Notes under the pieces: generated by a model | What the model saw: only the letters and a program-made list of their open reading frames with translations | Database searches by the model: none | Told to the model about the DNA's origin: nothing | DNA from: Chloroflexota bacterium | GTDB taxonomy: Bacteria > Chloroflexota > UBA11872 > VXNJ01 | Assembly: GCA_026707405.1 (NCBI GenBank) | Contig: JAPOWW010000021.1 | Span: 285,188-349,187 of the forward strand | Reading direction: 5' to 3' | DNA length: 64,000 bases | Made by a program: the position numbers and the translations under genes | Part shown: piece by piece, positions 1 through 7,731 of the stretch | Layout of the letters: the number at the start of each line of letters is the position of its first letter | Numbering within the stretch: the stretch's first letter is position 1

Positions 1-132
1 GCTCAGGAATATCGGCTTGTCCTCCGCCTCCGCCCGTTCCAGGGCCTCATCGCCCCAGGGGAACCAGTCGACGGGGTTCTCGGCGTGTTGAATCAGATAG
101 GGGCTGGTTTCGCTCTCAAGCCGGTTCGTCAA
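1..132 (-). CDS. DUF255 thioredoxin-domain protein (YyaL/SSP411-like), N-terminal fragment
   Basis: Only the first 44 codons are in the window; the gene runs off the left edge. Reading the minus strand from a TTG at 132-130 gives [18 protein letters not shown] followed by [12 protein letters not shown] and EDKPIFLS. This is the highly conserved opening of the DUF255 family, whose members carry an N-terminal thioredoxin-like domain followed by an alpha-barrel. A GAGGAG Shine-Dalgarno sequence (complement of 144-149) lies 11 bases upstream. The thioredoxin CxxC motif would come just after the window edge. The cellular role of the family is poorly known, so no gene name is given. Identification is strong; the TTG start is inferred from alignment of the N-terminus with what is known of the family. 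Confidence 0.85.
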   Translation of the reverse strand, partial: MTNRLESETSPYLIQHAENPVDWFPWGDEALERAEAEDKPIFLS

Positions 133-314
133 GTTGTTGATATCTCCTCGGCGATGCTCGTTACGCCTTCGAACAAGAATACGACCATCGCCCTAGCCGT
201 AAACTAGCCTTCGATCTAATCGTAATGCCCGCTCGCTGTCGCGGTCGTGCGGCTCCCTGTGAACTGGCCCGGCCAGCTTCCACCGAATCGCATCACAATT
301 CCACGGATTTTCAA

Positions 315-800
315 ATGAGTGCCACCCAGATTGAGATTACACAACCGAAGTCCAATGAGTTCGACGCCGATTCTGACCTTCGGAGCGCGCTGGATGACAA
401 TAGACACAGGAGTTTCCTGCATCGCGCCGCTGACGCCGGGAATCTCTACATCGCCCGCCTCGACGGAGCTTATGCCGGGGGCATGGTGCTGGGCGGCACG
501 AATGCCGGTGAATCGGTTTTCAACGGCAGCTTCTTCGACCGGGGATTCGTCTGGCTGATCTGGGTCGAGGAACCCTTCAGACGAATGGGCGTCGCCAGCG
601 CGCTGATGCGTCAGGCCGAAGAGGACTGCCCGTCGGACGACCTCTTCACCTCGACCAACCTGTCGAACGTCCCCGCCCAGCGTCTCTTCGAGAAGCTGGG
701 CTACACGCGAACGGGAATGGTCGAGAACCTCGACGAAGGCGATCCCGAAGTCTTCTACTTCAAACGCCTGCGGCGGCCAGCGTCCGATCGAAGGTCATAA
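315..800 (+). CDS. GNAT-family N-acetyltransferase
   Basis: A protein of 161 residues from the ATG at 315, or 191 from an ATG at 225; the shorter form fits the domain better because residues before it look non-coding. The GNAT fold is supported by the acetyl-CoA-binding segment VEEPFRRMGVASALM (the R/Q-x-x-G-x-G/A motif appears as RRMGVA), followed by a helix. Near the C-terminus, TNLSNVPAQRLFEKLGYTR is the typical motif B with the asparagine and the aromatic residue of GNAT enzymes. The substrate cannot be predicted. No strong ribosome site is visible before either start. The last 13 or so codons before the final arginines recur 3.1 kb downstream (3882-3935), which makes this the intact copy of a partially duplicated gene. 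Confidence 0.85.
   Translation: MSATQIEITQPKSNEFDADSDLRSALDDNRHRSFLHRAADAGNLYIARLDGAYAGGMVLGGTNAGESVFNGSFFDRGFVWLIWVEEPFRRMGVASALMRQAEEDCPSDDLFTSTNLSNVPAQRLFEKLGYTRTGMVENLDEGDPEVFYFKRLRRPASDRRS
732..770 (+). repeat. 39-bp direct repeat, left copy (3' end of GNAT gene)
   Basis: This segment of the GNAT coding sequence matches 3891-3929 at 38 of 39 positions (the only difference is T751 against A3910). The two copies are in the same orientation and flank the antitoxin/RelA-SpoT/TIR island. The pattern suggests either insertion of the island with duplication of the gene end, or recombination between two related GNAT genes. Confidence 0.85.
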
Positions 801-819
801 TCCCGCTCACGCCCCGCCG

Positions 820-876
820 TTAGTGGATGGATTCGCTCGCCGTGTACGCGGCGGTGTCGGTATCGCGGAATATCAG
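820..876 (-). pseudogene. Possible remnant of a PIN-domain toxin start
   Basis: Overlapping the antitoxin stop by 4 bases on the minus strand is a short frame of 18 codons (CTG first) reading LIFRDTDTAAYTASESIH and then a stop. The start resembles the N-terminus of PIN toxins, where a hydrophobic strand leads to a D-T/S motif. The normal ATG/GTG start is missing and the frame ends just before the 3' end of the GNAT gene, so it would be a dead, truncated toxin. With only 18 codons this is a weak call. Confidence 0.25.
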
Positions 877-1148
877 GAGTTGGCGGCCATTCGGCCGCGC
901 GACTCGTCGATTGTGCGCAGATGCTCTTCCCAATCAGGCTCACGCTCAGGTCCTTCCAGCGCGTCGCAGGCGCGGAAAAACTCCTCCACGTCGGCTGGCG
1001 ATTCGAATGGATTGGAGCGCTGCCGGTCCTCGAGACGCTCATGAGCCGCAGCCCTGAGCCATGCACTGAACGTCAGCCCCTCCTTGCGCGCCTGATGAAC
1101 GAACCGGTCGCGATCTTCATCGGGGATTATCAACTGGACTCTGGCCAT
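873..1148 (-). CDS. Ribbon-helix-helix-like antitoxin, apparently orphan
   Basis: A 91-residue protein starting MARVQLIIPDEDRDRF, then a helical segment with GLTFSAWLRAAAHERLEDR. The pattern of a short basic beta strand followed by two helices, with S-x-W-L-R in the second helix, is that of ribbon-helix-helix antitoxins that pair with PIN toxins. The acidic C-terminal half (ADVEEFFRACDALEGPEREP) would be the toxin-binding part. No complete toxin follows; only an 18-codon PIN-like remnant overlaps its stop. It may be a solitary regulator or the survivor of a decayed pair. The start is the first ATG; no clear ribosome site precedes it. Confidence 0.6.
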   Translation of the reverse strand: MARVQLIIPDEDRDRFVHQARKEGLTFSAWLRAAAHERLEDRQRSNPFESPADVEEFFRACDALEGPEREPDWEEHLRTIDESRGRMAANS

Positions 1149-1287
1149 GGCCTCGGCCGTTTAAGCTTTAAGGACATGTGCATCTGTGGTGCGCAATGAA
1201 CGTGACACCGCATAACGTACCCGCTCCACGCCGGAGAACTTGTGGGTGGGACGGGATTGGATCTGGTCATCGGCCACCTGAGTGGAG

Positions 1288-2328
1288 CTAGATCGAGTTG
1301 TCGCTGACAGCCAACTCCACTTCTTCAAGGAACCGTGAGGTGTCAAGGAAGTAATTTGGGTAGGCGTGTCTGAGAGACTCCAGCGACTCGACTGATACGA
1401 GAACGGTGTCGCCAGAATGAGTGCCGCGGAGTTTTTGCTCCGCCTCCAAATACTCGTTAGAGGCCACATTTAGCTCGTTAGATCGAAATCCCTTTACGAT
1501 CGTTTGCTCATTTTCCGAATCGACATGAAGAAGGAAGTAGCGAACATCCTTGAGCATGGGATACATTTGAGCTACAACTCGATATGTCCTGAGCCGATTG
1601 ATCACGTCTAACTCCGACGTGTAGTACTTCAATTCCGCTATCAGATCTGTGCGGTTGTCTGGGGTGCTTGGGGTGCCTGGCCTGTTCTCCTGAAGGGCAA
1701 GAACCGTACTCATCAATTGGAAGAATCTTAGCCACTTCCTTTCGCCTTGGCTTGATTTCAATGCTTGCTGGGTAAAGGTCCCGACGGTTTCAACGGCCGT
1801 TGCCCACGCGTGTTGCAGTCTAGAGCGGATTTGGATCTCAATCCTGAGTCCGGTGTATATATCGTTCTTGTCACTGTAGTAGCGGTATACGAGATGATGG
1901 CTTCTGTAGCCGCACGGTTTTGGATTTGCTATGTAGTCATTTTCTCTGATCAATTCGTGTTTGATCCTGCTGCGGTGATACACGTCGACCAATTCATCGA
2001 CATGACGTAGGTTTCCAACAACAGATCTGCATCCACCTATGTCTTGCATCTGTGTGAGTTTGAGTGAAGGTATACGGCAAAGTTTGGATTCGATTGATGA
2101 CAGGCGCTTGATACGCTGGGAGACCAGGCTTCGTTGATCGAATTGTTTCGACTTTGAACGTAAGTAAGTCTGCATTGTATTAAGGGGAAAAGCGTGAGAA
2201 GAGCGCCAGTTATTCACAATCTCCAGCGCGTGCTGAAGAGACTGTATAGAGTTCGTTTGTTCGTCAATTAGGAATCGACCGGAAGCATTTACGTCTCTTC
2301 TCGAGAATTCAGGCGTCGTCCATGCCAT
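1288..2328 (-). CDS. RelA/SpoT-domain nucleotide pyrophosphokinase-like protein (toxSAS-type candidate)
   Basis: A 346-residue protein with a RelA/SpoT synthetase-like domain and no HD hydrolase domain. Signature elements are DIGGCR (residues 96-101), GYRSHHLV (140-147) and EIQIRSRLQHAWA (164-176), which line the nucleotide site in (p)ppGpp synthetases. The remaining C-terminal half (about 185-346) is predicted helical and unrecognised. Single-domain synthetases act either as alarmone makers or, in toxSAS/CapRel-type defence systems, as toxins that pyrophosphorylate tRNA or adenosine nucleotides. The start ATG has AAGGA six bases upstream. It is the last gene of a minus-strand set with a TIR-like protein and an unknown protein, 185 bases downstream of the TIR-like gene. 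Base composition is clearly more AT-rich than the surrounding core genes, which suggests transfer. The defence role is inference. Confidence 0.8.
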   Translation of the reverse strand: MAWTTPEFSRRDVNASGRFLIDEQTNSIQSLQHALEIVNNWRSSHAFPLNTMQTYLRSKSKQFDQRSLVSQRIKRLSSIESKLCRIPSLKLTQMQDIGGCRSVVGNLRHVDELVDVYHRSRIKHELIRENDYIANPKPCGYRSHHLVYRYYSDKNDIYTGLRIEIQIRSRLQHAWATAVETVGTFTQQALKSSQGERKWLRFFQLMSTVLALQENRPGTPSTPDNRTDLIAELKYYTSELDVINRLRTYRVVAQMYPMLKDVRYFLLHVDSENEQTIVKGFRSNELNVASNEYLEAEQKLRGTHSGDTVLVSVESLESLRHAYPNYFLDTSRFLEEVELAVSDNSI

Positions 2329-2513
2329 CTTCTATCCTTAGTTCTCCACTCGCGCCCGTCCCGCGCCTCTGCGCTTTGCACGTTCCTGAAGGCAATGCCC
2401 TCCTAACAAGCCTGGGGGTACCCACAAACACTTTGGAGTTGTTGTACGGGAGGAAATTGCGCGAGCAAAAGAGCAGGCTGTTGGGCTACCGAGCAAGTCT
2501 TCCGAATGTCTTT

Positions 2514-3128
2514 TTAGTCGGACCAACCACGAGAACAATACCCGCCTCTGTTCCGCTTGAATTGTGGTCTGCCATTGTTCGGCGGTGTACCGCTTCTTCT
2601 TATAAACGCCTCGTGAATCCAACGACGAATCTGCTTTTCGCTGTTGGTTCTAGACTCGATGGCCTCCCACAAACTCATTCCGGCCAACGACATAAGTTGT
2701 GTCGGCCAATCGTAGATGTATGCGTAAGGCTCAGTCCCGTTGCAGTTATCCGCGAGTCTCGGCGGTATTAAGCTGGGAGTGTACTTACCGGTTCTGAAAT
2801 TCGGGTGACTCGGCAGCAATAAGCCCAATAGACCGCATCGGGAATTCTGCGTGGTTTTCCTTAGGCTTGAGCCGATCTCCCAGTCCACATGCTTTCTTTG
2901 CCAAGCGCAGGGCCCGATGAGTACAACCGTCACGGTAGCGTCGCGAATGAAGTTGTCGCGAATTCTCCGCCGTATCGTCTCGGTGGAGAGAAAATCGTCG
3001 TCGATGTCTCCATCTCTGACCGACTTGTCCACGATATAGTCTTCCATCAATTCGACGAACAGGTCTTTGTACGCTTGGTCTTTGTGATGAAAGCTTATAA
3101 ATACCTTATGTCTCGGAGGATCAGTCAT
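2514..3128 (-). CDS. TIR-like (DUF1863 / MTH538-type) domain protein
   Basis: A 204-residue protein. Residues 8-18 (KVFISFHHKDQ) are the first strand and loop of a TIR-like fold. DKSVRDGDID (34-43), the segment IRRRIRDNFIRDATVTVVLI (52-71) and CAWQRKHVDWEI (74-85) are the conserved blocks of the DUF1863 branch, to which the Thoeris sensor ThsB belongs. Glu84 in the W-E-I motif is the position of the NAD-cleaving or cyclising glutamate in TIR enzymes. Such proteins usually sense phage infection and make a nucleotide signal from NAD, in the cytoplasm. The gene starts 11 bases after the stop of the upstream unknown gene, with AAGG eight bases before the ATG, so the two are co-transcribed. No ThsA-like effector is present; the neighbouring RelA/SpoT protein may be the effector instead (inference). 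Confidence 0.8.
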   Translation of the reverse strand: MTDPPRHKVFISFHHKDQAYKDLFVELMEDYIVDKSVRDGDIDDDFLSTETIRRRIRDNFIRDATVTVVLIGPCAWQRKHVDWEIGSSLRKTTQNSRCGLLGLLLPSHPNFRTGKYTPSLIPPRLADNCNGTEPYAYIYDWPTQLMSLAGMSLWEAIESRTNSEKQIRRWIHEAFIRRSGTPPNNGRPQFKRNRGGYCSRGWSD

Positions 3129-3139
3129 TTCCGGTACCT

Positions 3140-3613
3140 TTACACCATTTCCAAATCAGTCAAGTCCTCAACTTCGGCAATGTTCGCCAACATGCGATTG
3201 TAGTTTCGTAGCTCGGTTTGCAAGTCCTCAAGTTCTTGTCGAAATCTGTTACGTTTCTCATCGCATTCGAAGGCTCCGGTCAGATTCTCCCTGTGCCACT
3301 TCGCAGTGAAGGGACGAACCAGTTGATTCAAAACAGGTATAGCTATCTTGCTGAATTGTATGGTTTGCCTTCCCCGACGGCGGAGGATCTCACGAGTGGT
3401 AGGAAAGAGTGAATAGACGCTGTCGAGCGCCGTCTTTTGGTCGCCCGCCTCCGAAGGCAAGGGTTGGGTGACGATTCTGGTCAGCATCTCAATATATAGT
3501 TCCCATGCAGCATCTTTGTCGTTTTCGATGAAGTTGATCTCCGCGTTAGCCCAATGAGGGCCGAGTCGGATGCTTTCCAAATGGAACGTGTTGAACCACG
3601 CTTTCAAGTTCAT
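3140..3613 (-). CDS. Unknown protein, first gene of the TIR/RelA-SpoT set
   Basis: I do not recognise this 157-residue protein. It is mainly helical by eye and soluble. The middle has a Ser/Thr-rich segment and a basic patch (LRRRGRQTIQFSK, about 79-91), and the C-terminus (about 115-150) is a likely coiled coil with regular Leu/Arg/Glu spacing. An AGGAG ribosome site stands nine bases before the ATG, so the start is well supported. It ends 11 bases before the TIR-like gene and must be in the same transcript. It could be a structural or regulatory partner of the TIR protein. The first ATG lies inside another open frame (3546-3746) on the same strand that I take to be a shadow. Confidence 0.6.
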   Translation of the reverse strand: MNLKAWFNTFHLESIRLGPHWANAEINFIENDKDAAWELYIEMLTRIVTQPLPSEAGDQKTALDSVYSLFPTTREILRRRGRQTIQFSKIAIPVLNQLVRPFTAKWHRENLTGAFECDEKRNRFRQELEDLQTELRNYNRMLANIAEVEDLTDLEMV

Positions 3614-3956
3614 TCTTGGTAAACTCCTGAATCTCCATTGGTAGCCACGCGGTCTCCCTATTTAGCGCCAAGATAACAATCCCTAATTCGTCCAGCCGGG
3701 GAAGAAGCGGTAGCAGTTTCAAAGCTGGTCTCGCAGCGGATCCCAACGCTTTAGCGTGGCCTCACGGCGACACGGTTCTCTGGTTGATTGTTGCGAGCCA
3801 TTGGTTGTGGGAAAAGCCTGTCCCGAGGATTCGCTGCTATCTCAAGTACTATTTTCCCAAGTTTATGGGAATCCCATCATCGACAATCTAGACGAAGGCG
3901 ATCCCGAAGACTTCTACTTCAAACGCCTGTGGTAGGCGCTCAAAGGAATCTCCGGG
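3614..3956. other. Gap between island and core genes
   Basis: No complete gene is seen. The right part contains the 3' remnant of a GNAT gene (3882-3935). The left part is AT-richer than the core and must hold the promoter of the minus-strand island genes, but no convincing -35/-10 pair was found. Confidence 0.5.
3882..3935 (+). pseudogene. 3' remnant of a GNAT acetyltransferase gene
   Basis: Eighteen codons read DNLDEGDPEDFYFKRLW and a TAG stop. They match the C-terminus of the intact GNAT protein (ENLDEGDPEVFYFKRLR) at protein level and 38/39 bases at DNA level (3891-3929 against 732-770). No start or upstream GNAT sequence is present, so this is a broken or duplicated gene end at the right border of the accessory island. 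Confidence 0.8.
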
Positions 3957-4817
3957 CTAGAAACCCCGGCGGAAGCCTCCGCCACGCGTCTGGTAGCTGC
4001 CCCTGAGTAGCTCTGCGGAAAACTCGTCCGCGACGACGTTCTCCGCCGCGTATTCGTACAGCGCGGCCTTGAAGATGCCCTCCAGGCTCGCGACCAACGC
4101 CGCAGCCAGACCCACCGTGAGCACGCCGACGGCTATTCCCGCCATCGGCGATATCTGGGCTATGACCAGGGCGGGGAGTATCCCGACGATCGCGGCCCCA
4201 ATGAAGAGCAAGCCGAAGCCGAAGTTCGAGACAACCTGCTCACCCCAGGTGCGCTTTAGCAGCGAACTCGACCGCTTGATGGCCTCTATCGGCCCCACGC
4301 CTTCGACCACTATCGTCGGCACGACGAAGAAGGTCAGGTAGGCCCAGACTCCACCGACTATCGAAATGATTATCTGACCAAACATGTTGTCGCCCGCCTG
4401 CTCGCGCAGGAGTCGCAGAATCAGGCCGACGGTGCCCGATATCACCGACCACCCCAGGATCTGGGGCAGGCGGCTGTTGGCGACCGCGAGGCCGTCGCGC
4501 ACGGTCGGATCGCCGCCGCGAATCCTGATCATGGCGGCGCCCACCAACGCGGTGTTGAAGTAGATCACGATAAACGAGAGCGCGAAGTAGCTGACGAAAG
4601 CGAGCAGAACGTCCCCGCCGGCCAGACCGGCGCCCGCGGCTTCCGTGTCTATCCGGCCAAATGCGCCGGACGCGCCCCCAATACCCATCACCAGTACGGC
4701 CAGCACCGCCAGCGCGATGAACGAAAAGATCGGAAACAGGATCAATTCGCGGTCTTTCTGAAGAATCTGCCAGCAGATCTTGGTGATATTCCAGGTGCGT
4801 CCGAATGTTGCAAACAT
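3957..4817 (-). CDS. Multi-pass membrane protein, DUF6159-like
   Basis: A 286-residue protein from the ATG at 4817 (an upstream in-frame TTG at 4844 would add nine residues, but an AGGAC sequence fits the ATG better). The N-terminus (FGRTWNITKICWQILQKDREL followed by LILFPIFSF) is typical of the DUF6159 group. There are about six hydrophobic segments, one of them interrupted by an Ala/Gly-rich periplasmic loop (about residues 50-75). A conserved-looking cytoplasmic motif IEAIKRSSSLLKRTWGEQ precedes the last helices, as in related glycerophosphoryl-diester/'DUF975-like' membrane proteins. The function is unknown. The C-terminal tail is Gly/Arg-rich. It stands alone, downstream of and on the same strand as the quinone oxidoreductase gene. 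Confidence 0.7.
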   Translation of the reverse strand: MFATFGRTWNITKICWQILQKDRELILFPIFSFIALAVLAVLVMGIGGASGAFGRIDTEAAGAGLAGGDVLLAFVSYFALSFIVIYFNTALVGAAMIRIRGGDPTVRDGLAVANSRLPQILGWSVISGTVGLILRLLREQAGDNMFGQIIISIVGGVWAYLTFFVVPTIVVEGVGPIEAIKRSSSLLKRTWGEQVVSNFGFGLLFIGAAIVGILPALVIAQISPMAGIAVGVLTVGLAAALVASLEGIFKAALYEYAAENVVADEFSAELLRGSYQTRGGGFRRGF

Positions 4818-4910
4818 ACCGAGGGTCCTATTCCTGATCGCCAACGGCCTGTCGATTTATTCGATTCTACGCCATTCTCCGGCGCGACCGCCTAATTGTC
4901 CCGGCGCTCT

Positions 4911-5879
4911 CTAGGGTATGAGCAGCACCTTGCCGGTGGTCTTGCGGCCTTCCAGCGCTCGATGGGCTTCGACGGCGTCCGCCAGCGGATAGTCGTGCTC
5001 CGTGCGCAAGCTCAGGGAACCGTCCGCCACCCATTGCAGTACGTCCCCGGCTCGCTGTTCCAGTTCTTCCCGGCTCGCGATGTAGTTGCCGAGCGTCGGC
5101 CTGGTCATGAAGAGCGATCCTCCATCGCTGAGCGCCCTTGGGTTGAAGGAAGTGACAGGACCGCTGGACTGCCCGTACAGCACCAGCATGCCGCGAGCGC
5201 GCAGACAGGCCAGGCTTCTCTCGAAAGTGTCCTTGGCGACCGAGTCGTAGACCACGTCGACACCCGCGCCGCCGGTCAGCCTTTCGACTTCGTCCTTGAA
5301 GTCGGCTTGCGTGTACAGGATGACGTCATCGGCCCCGGCTCCGCTCGAAAGCTCGGCCTTCGCGTCTGTCGAAACCGTGCTAATAACGTGCGCTCCGAGC
5401 CGCTTGGCCATCTGCGTGAGCAGCAGCCCCACGCCTCCCGCGCCGGCGTGGACCAGCGCCGTGTGACCGGGTTGAAGCGCGAACGATCCGTGCGACAGGT
5501 AGTGGGCCGTCATGCCTTGCAACATCGCCGCCGCCGCGGTCCTGAAGCCCAGTCCATCGGGAATCGAGATCATCCGGTCGGCCTGGCAGAGGCCGTATTC
5601 GGCATAGGCGCCTTGCCCGTTGGCGAAAGCCACCCGGTCTCCTGCCGAGAACCGGTCGACGCGTTCGCCCACGGCGTCCACCACGCCCGCTCCCTCTAGC
5701 CCGAGCGTAAACGGCAGATTGAGCGGATACAGGCCAGTGCGGTGGTAGGTGTCTATGTAGTTGACGCCCGCCGCTTCGATGCGGACGACCGCCTCGTCGG
5801 GACCCGGCGAAGGACGGTCCACGTCCTCGAACATCATCTTGTCCCGCCCACCGTATTCGTGAACTCGCACAGCCTTCAT
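4911..5879 (-). CDS. NADPH:quinone oxidoreductase-type MDR protein
   Basis: A 322-residue medium-chain dehydrogenase/reductase. The start is the ATG at 5879, seven bases after AGGAG; the GTG six bases upstream would be too close to the ribosome site. The GroES-like N-terminal domain carries EAAGVNYIDTYHRTGLYP, and the GLEGAGVV block is typical of zinc-free quinone reductases (Qor family). The Rossmann motif is HAGAGGVGLLLTQMAKRLGA. The final segment EGRKTTGKVLL is the usual QOR ending. No zinc-binding cysteines are seen. It would reduce quinones or enals with NADPH in the cytoplasm. It stands alone, divergent from the aldehyde dehydrogenase gene across a 270-base gap in which no promoter pair could be assigned with confidence. 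Confidence 0.85.
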   Translation of the reverse strand: MKAVRVHEYGGRDKMMFEDVDRPSPGPDEAVVRIEAAGVNYIDTYHRTGLYPLNLPFTLGLEGAGVVDAVGERVDRFSAGDRVAFANGQGAYAEYGLCQADRMISIPDGLGFRTAAAAMLQGMTAHYLSHGSFALQPGHTALVHAGAGGVGLLLTQMAKRLGAHVISTVSTDAKAELSSGAGADDVILYTQADFKDEVERLTGGAGVDVVYDSVAKDTFERSLACLRARGMLVLYGQSSGPVTSFNPRALSDGGSLFMTRPTLGNYIASREELEQRAGDVLQWVADGSLSLRTEHDYPLADAVEAHRALEGRKTTGKVLLIP

Positions 5880-6149
5880 ATTCACTCTCCTGTTCGCTTC
5901 ATGGACTACGTATAGCTACCGACAGATTGCGCGGCGGGCGCTTCCAACTCGAAGATCAAGCTGCTCGCGGCCACCTTCTTCATTATCTCACTCCGCCGAT
6001 TCTGCCGCGCGAGCCTAAAGTCATACAAAACCGCTATGCTTGGCCGTCACACATTCCAAATCGATACACGAGTCCGGCAGTCGCCTCAGGATGCGCTGCC
6101 GGGCGGACCCAATGATTGAGTCGAACGGCTACGCGGGGGGATTCAAGTC

Positions 6150-7565
6150 ATGAAGATGTATGTAGGCACAGATTGGGTCGATGCCAGCGAGCTTATCGAG
6201 GTCATCAATCCTTTCGACGGCTCGGTGGTTGACACGGTCCCGAAGGCGACCGCTGCCGACGTAGACCGGGCCATCGTTACCGCCATGCGGGGCGCCGAGG
6301 TCATGGCCTCGCTCACCGGCTACGAGCGCTCTGAGATACTGCGCCGCGCGGGCGATCTGATCCTGGAGCGCGTCGACGAGTTGGCGCCGGTGATAACCCG
6401 CGAACAGGGCAAGATAATCGGCGAGTCGCGCGTCGAAGCGACCAGGGCCGCCGAGATCCTCTATCTGTCGGCGGAGGAAGCCAAGCGGCTGAACGGCGAG
6501 GTGGTCCCGCTCGATGGCGGCCCCGGAGCGGGTGGAAAACTCGGCTTCACACTGCGAGTGCCGTGCGGCGTGGTGGCGGCCATCAGCCCGTTCAACTTCC
6601 CGCTGCATCTCGTTTGCCACAAGGCCGGTCCCGCTCTCGCCGGAGGCAATGCGGTGACCATCAAACCTGCCACCGACACGCCTCTCTCGGCCTTGAAGCT
6701 CGTCGACATACTGTTGGAGGCCGGGACGCCGCCCGAAGCCGTCCAGTGCTTGACCGGCGCCGGTTCCGACATCGGCGACGTGCTCGTATCGGACCCTCGC
6801 GTTCGCAAGATCACGTTCACCGGCAGCCGGGACGTGGGCGAGCACATCTGCAAGACCGCCGGCCTGAAGAAAGTCACCATGGAGCTGGGATCGAACTCGC
6901 CGGTGATCATCATGGACGACGCCGACATGGAGAAGGTCTCGTCCGCGCTCGTGCAGACGACCTTCGCCAACGCCGGCCAGGTGTGCATTTCGACTCAGAG
7001 AATCTTCGCCGACGGGAATATCTACTCGGATTTCGTCGACTCCTTCGGAGACACGGTCTCAAAGATCAACTACGGCGATCCCTTTGACGAGAGCGTCATG
7101 ATGGGACCACTGGTGCGGGAGGCCGACGCCGAGCGGGTCGCGAGTTGGATCGATGAGGCCGTCACCGACGGCGCAAAGGTGATTACGGGGGGCCAGCGCG
7201 ACGGCGGATTCGTCGAAGCCACGCTCCTGGCGGACGTCGACCCCGCGATGAAGGTTTCATGCGACGAGCTCTTCGGCCCCGCCGCGGCCGCCTCGAAAGT
7301 GAGCAGCATCGACGAGGCGATCGACATGGCCAACGACTCGCCCTATGGACTAGCCGCCGCAATCTTTACGCAGGACATCGACCGTGCGATGAAGTTCGCC
7401 CAGGGCATGGACGCCGGCAACATCCACATCAACTGGGGCTCGCAATGGCGAACCGACCTGATGCCCTACGGCGGCATCAAGGAAAGCGGCATGGGCAAGG
7501 AAGGTCCCCACTACGCGGTCAGAGAAATGACCGAAGAAAAGCTGGTCGTCCTGCACCTGGACTAG
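6150..7565 (+). CDS. NAD(P)-dependent aldehyde dehydrogenase
   Basis: A 471-residue member of the aldehyde dehydrogenase superfamily, full length. Seen motifs are the substrate/cofactor segment ISPFNFPLHLVCHKAGPAL, the cofactor-binding TFTGSRDVG, the general-base motif MELGSNSP and the catalytic cysteine in NAGQVCISTQR. The C-terminal motif PYGGIKESGMGKEG is normal. The overall pattern resembles lactaldehyde/glyceraldehyde-3-phosphate (GapN-like) or succinate-semialdehyde branches, but the substrate cannot be fixed from sequence. A GGGGGA purine stretch precedes the ATG. The gene is monocistronic and converges on the ATPase/nuclease module downstream. Confidence 0.9.
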   Translation: MKMYVGTDWVDASELIEVINPFDGSVVDTVPKATAADVDRAIVTAMRGAEVMASLTGYERSEILRRAGDLILERVDELAPVITREQGKIIGESRVEATRAAEILYLSAEEAKRLNGEVVPLDGGPGAGGKLGFTLRVPCGVVAAISPFNFPLHLVCHKAGPALAGGNAVTIKPATDTPLSALKLVDILLEAGTPPEAVQCLTGAGSDIGDVLVSDPRVRKITFTGSRDVGEHICKTAGLKKVTMELGSNSPVIIMDDADMEKVSSALVQTTFANAGQVCISTQRIFADGNIYSDFVDSFGDTVSKINYGDPFDESVMMGPLVREADAERVASWIDEAVTDGAKVITGGQRDGGFVEATLLADVDPAMKVSCDELFGPAAAASKVSSIDEAIDMANDSPYGLAAAIFTQDIDRAMKFAQGMDAGNIHINWGSQWRTDLMPYGGIKESGMGKEGPHYAVREMTEEKLVVLHLD

Positions 7566-7691
7566 AACCAGGCTAGTAACAGAATTCGGGATGTGGCCTC
7601 GCAGCACCGCCAAGGGTTCCGCTTTAGGTAGCAGCTAGTCAGGCAGGAGTCAGGCCACGCATGGCACGGTTATAGGTCGTTAGCGTCTCGC

Positions 7692-7718
7692 CGATAAGGC
7701 TTTCGGGATCGCTTATCG
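7692..7718. other. Hairpin between converging genes
   Basis: CGATAAG (7692-7698) and CTTATCG (7712-7718) form a perfect 7-bp stem with a 13-base loop between the aldehyde dehydrogenase and the oppositely oriented nuclease-like gene. It could stop transcription from the left, but there is no following T-run. Confidence 0.3.
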
Positions 7719-7731
7719 CTGGACGCGGTGG

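Noticed and set aside
2322..2771. 149-codon frame on the plus strand
   Set aside because: It runs antisense through the TIR-like gene and the RelA/SpoT leader, has no ribosome site and no family pattern.
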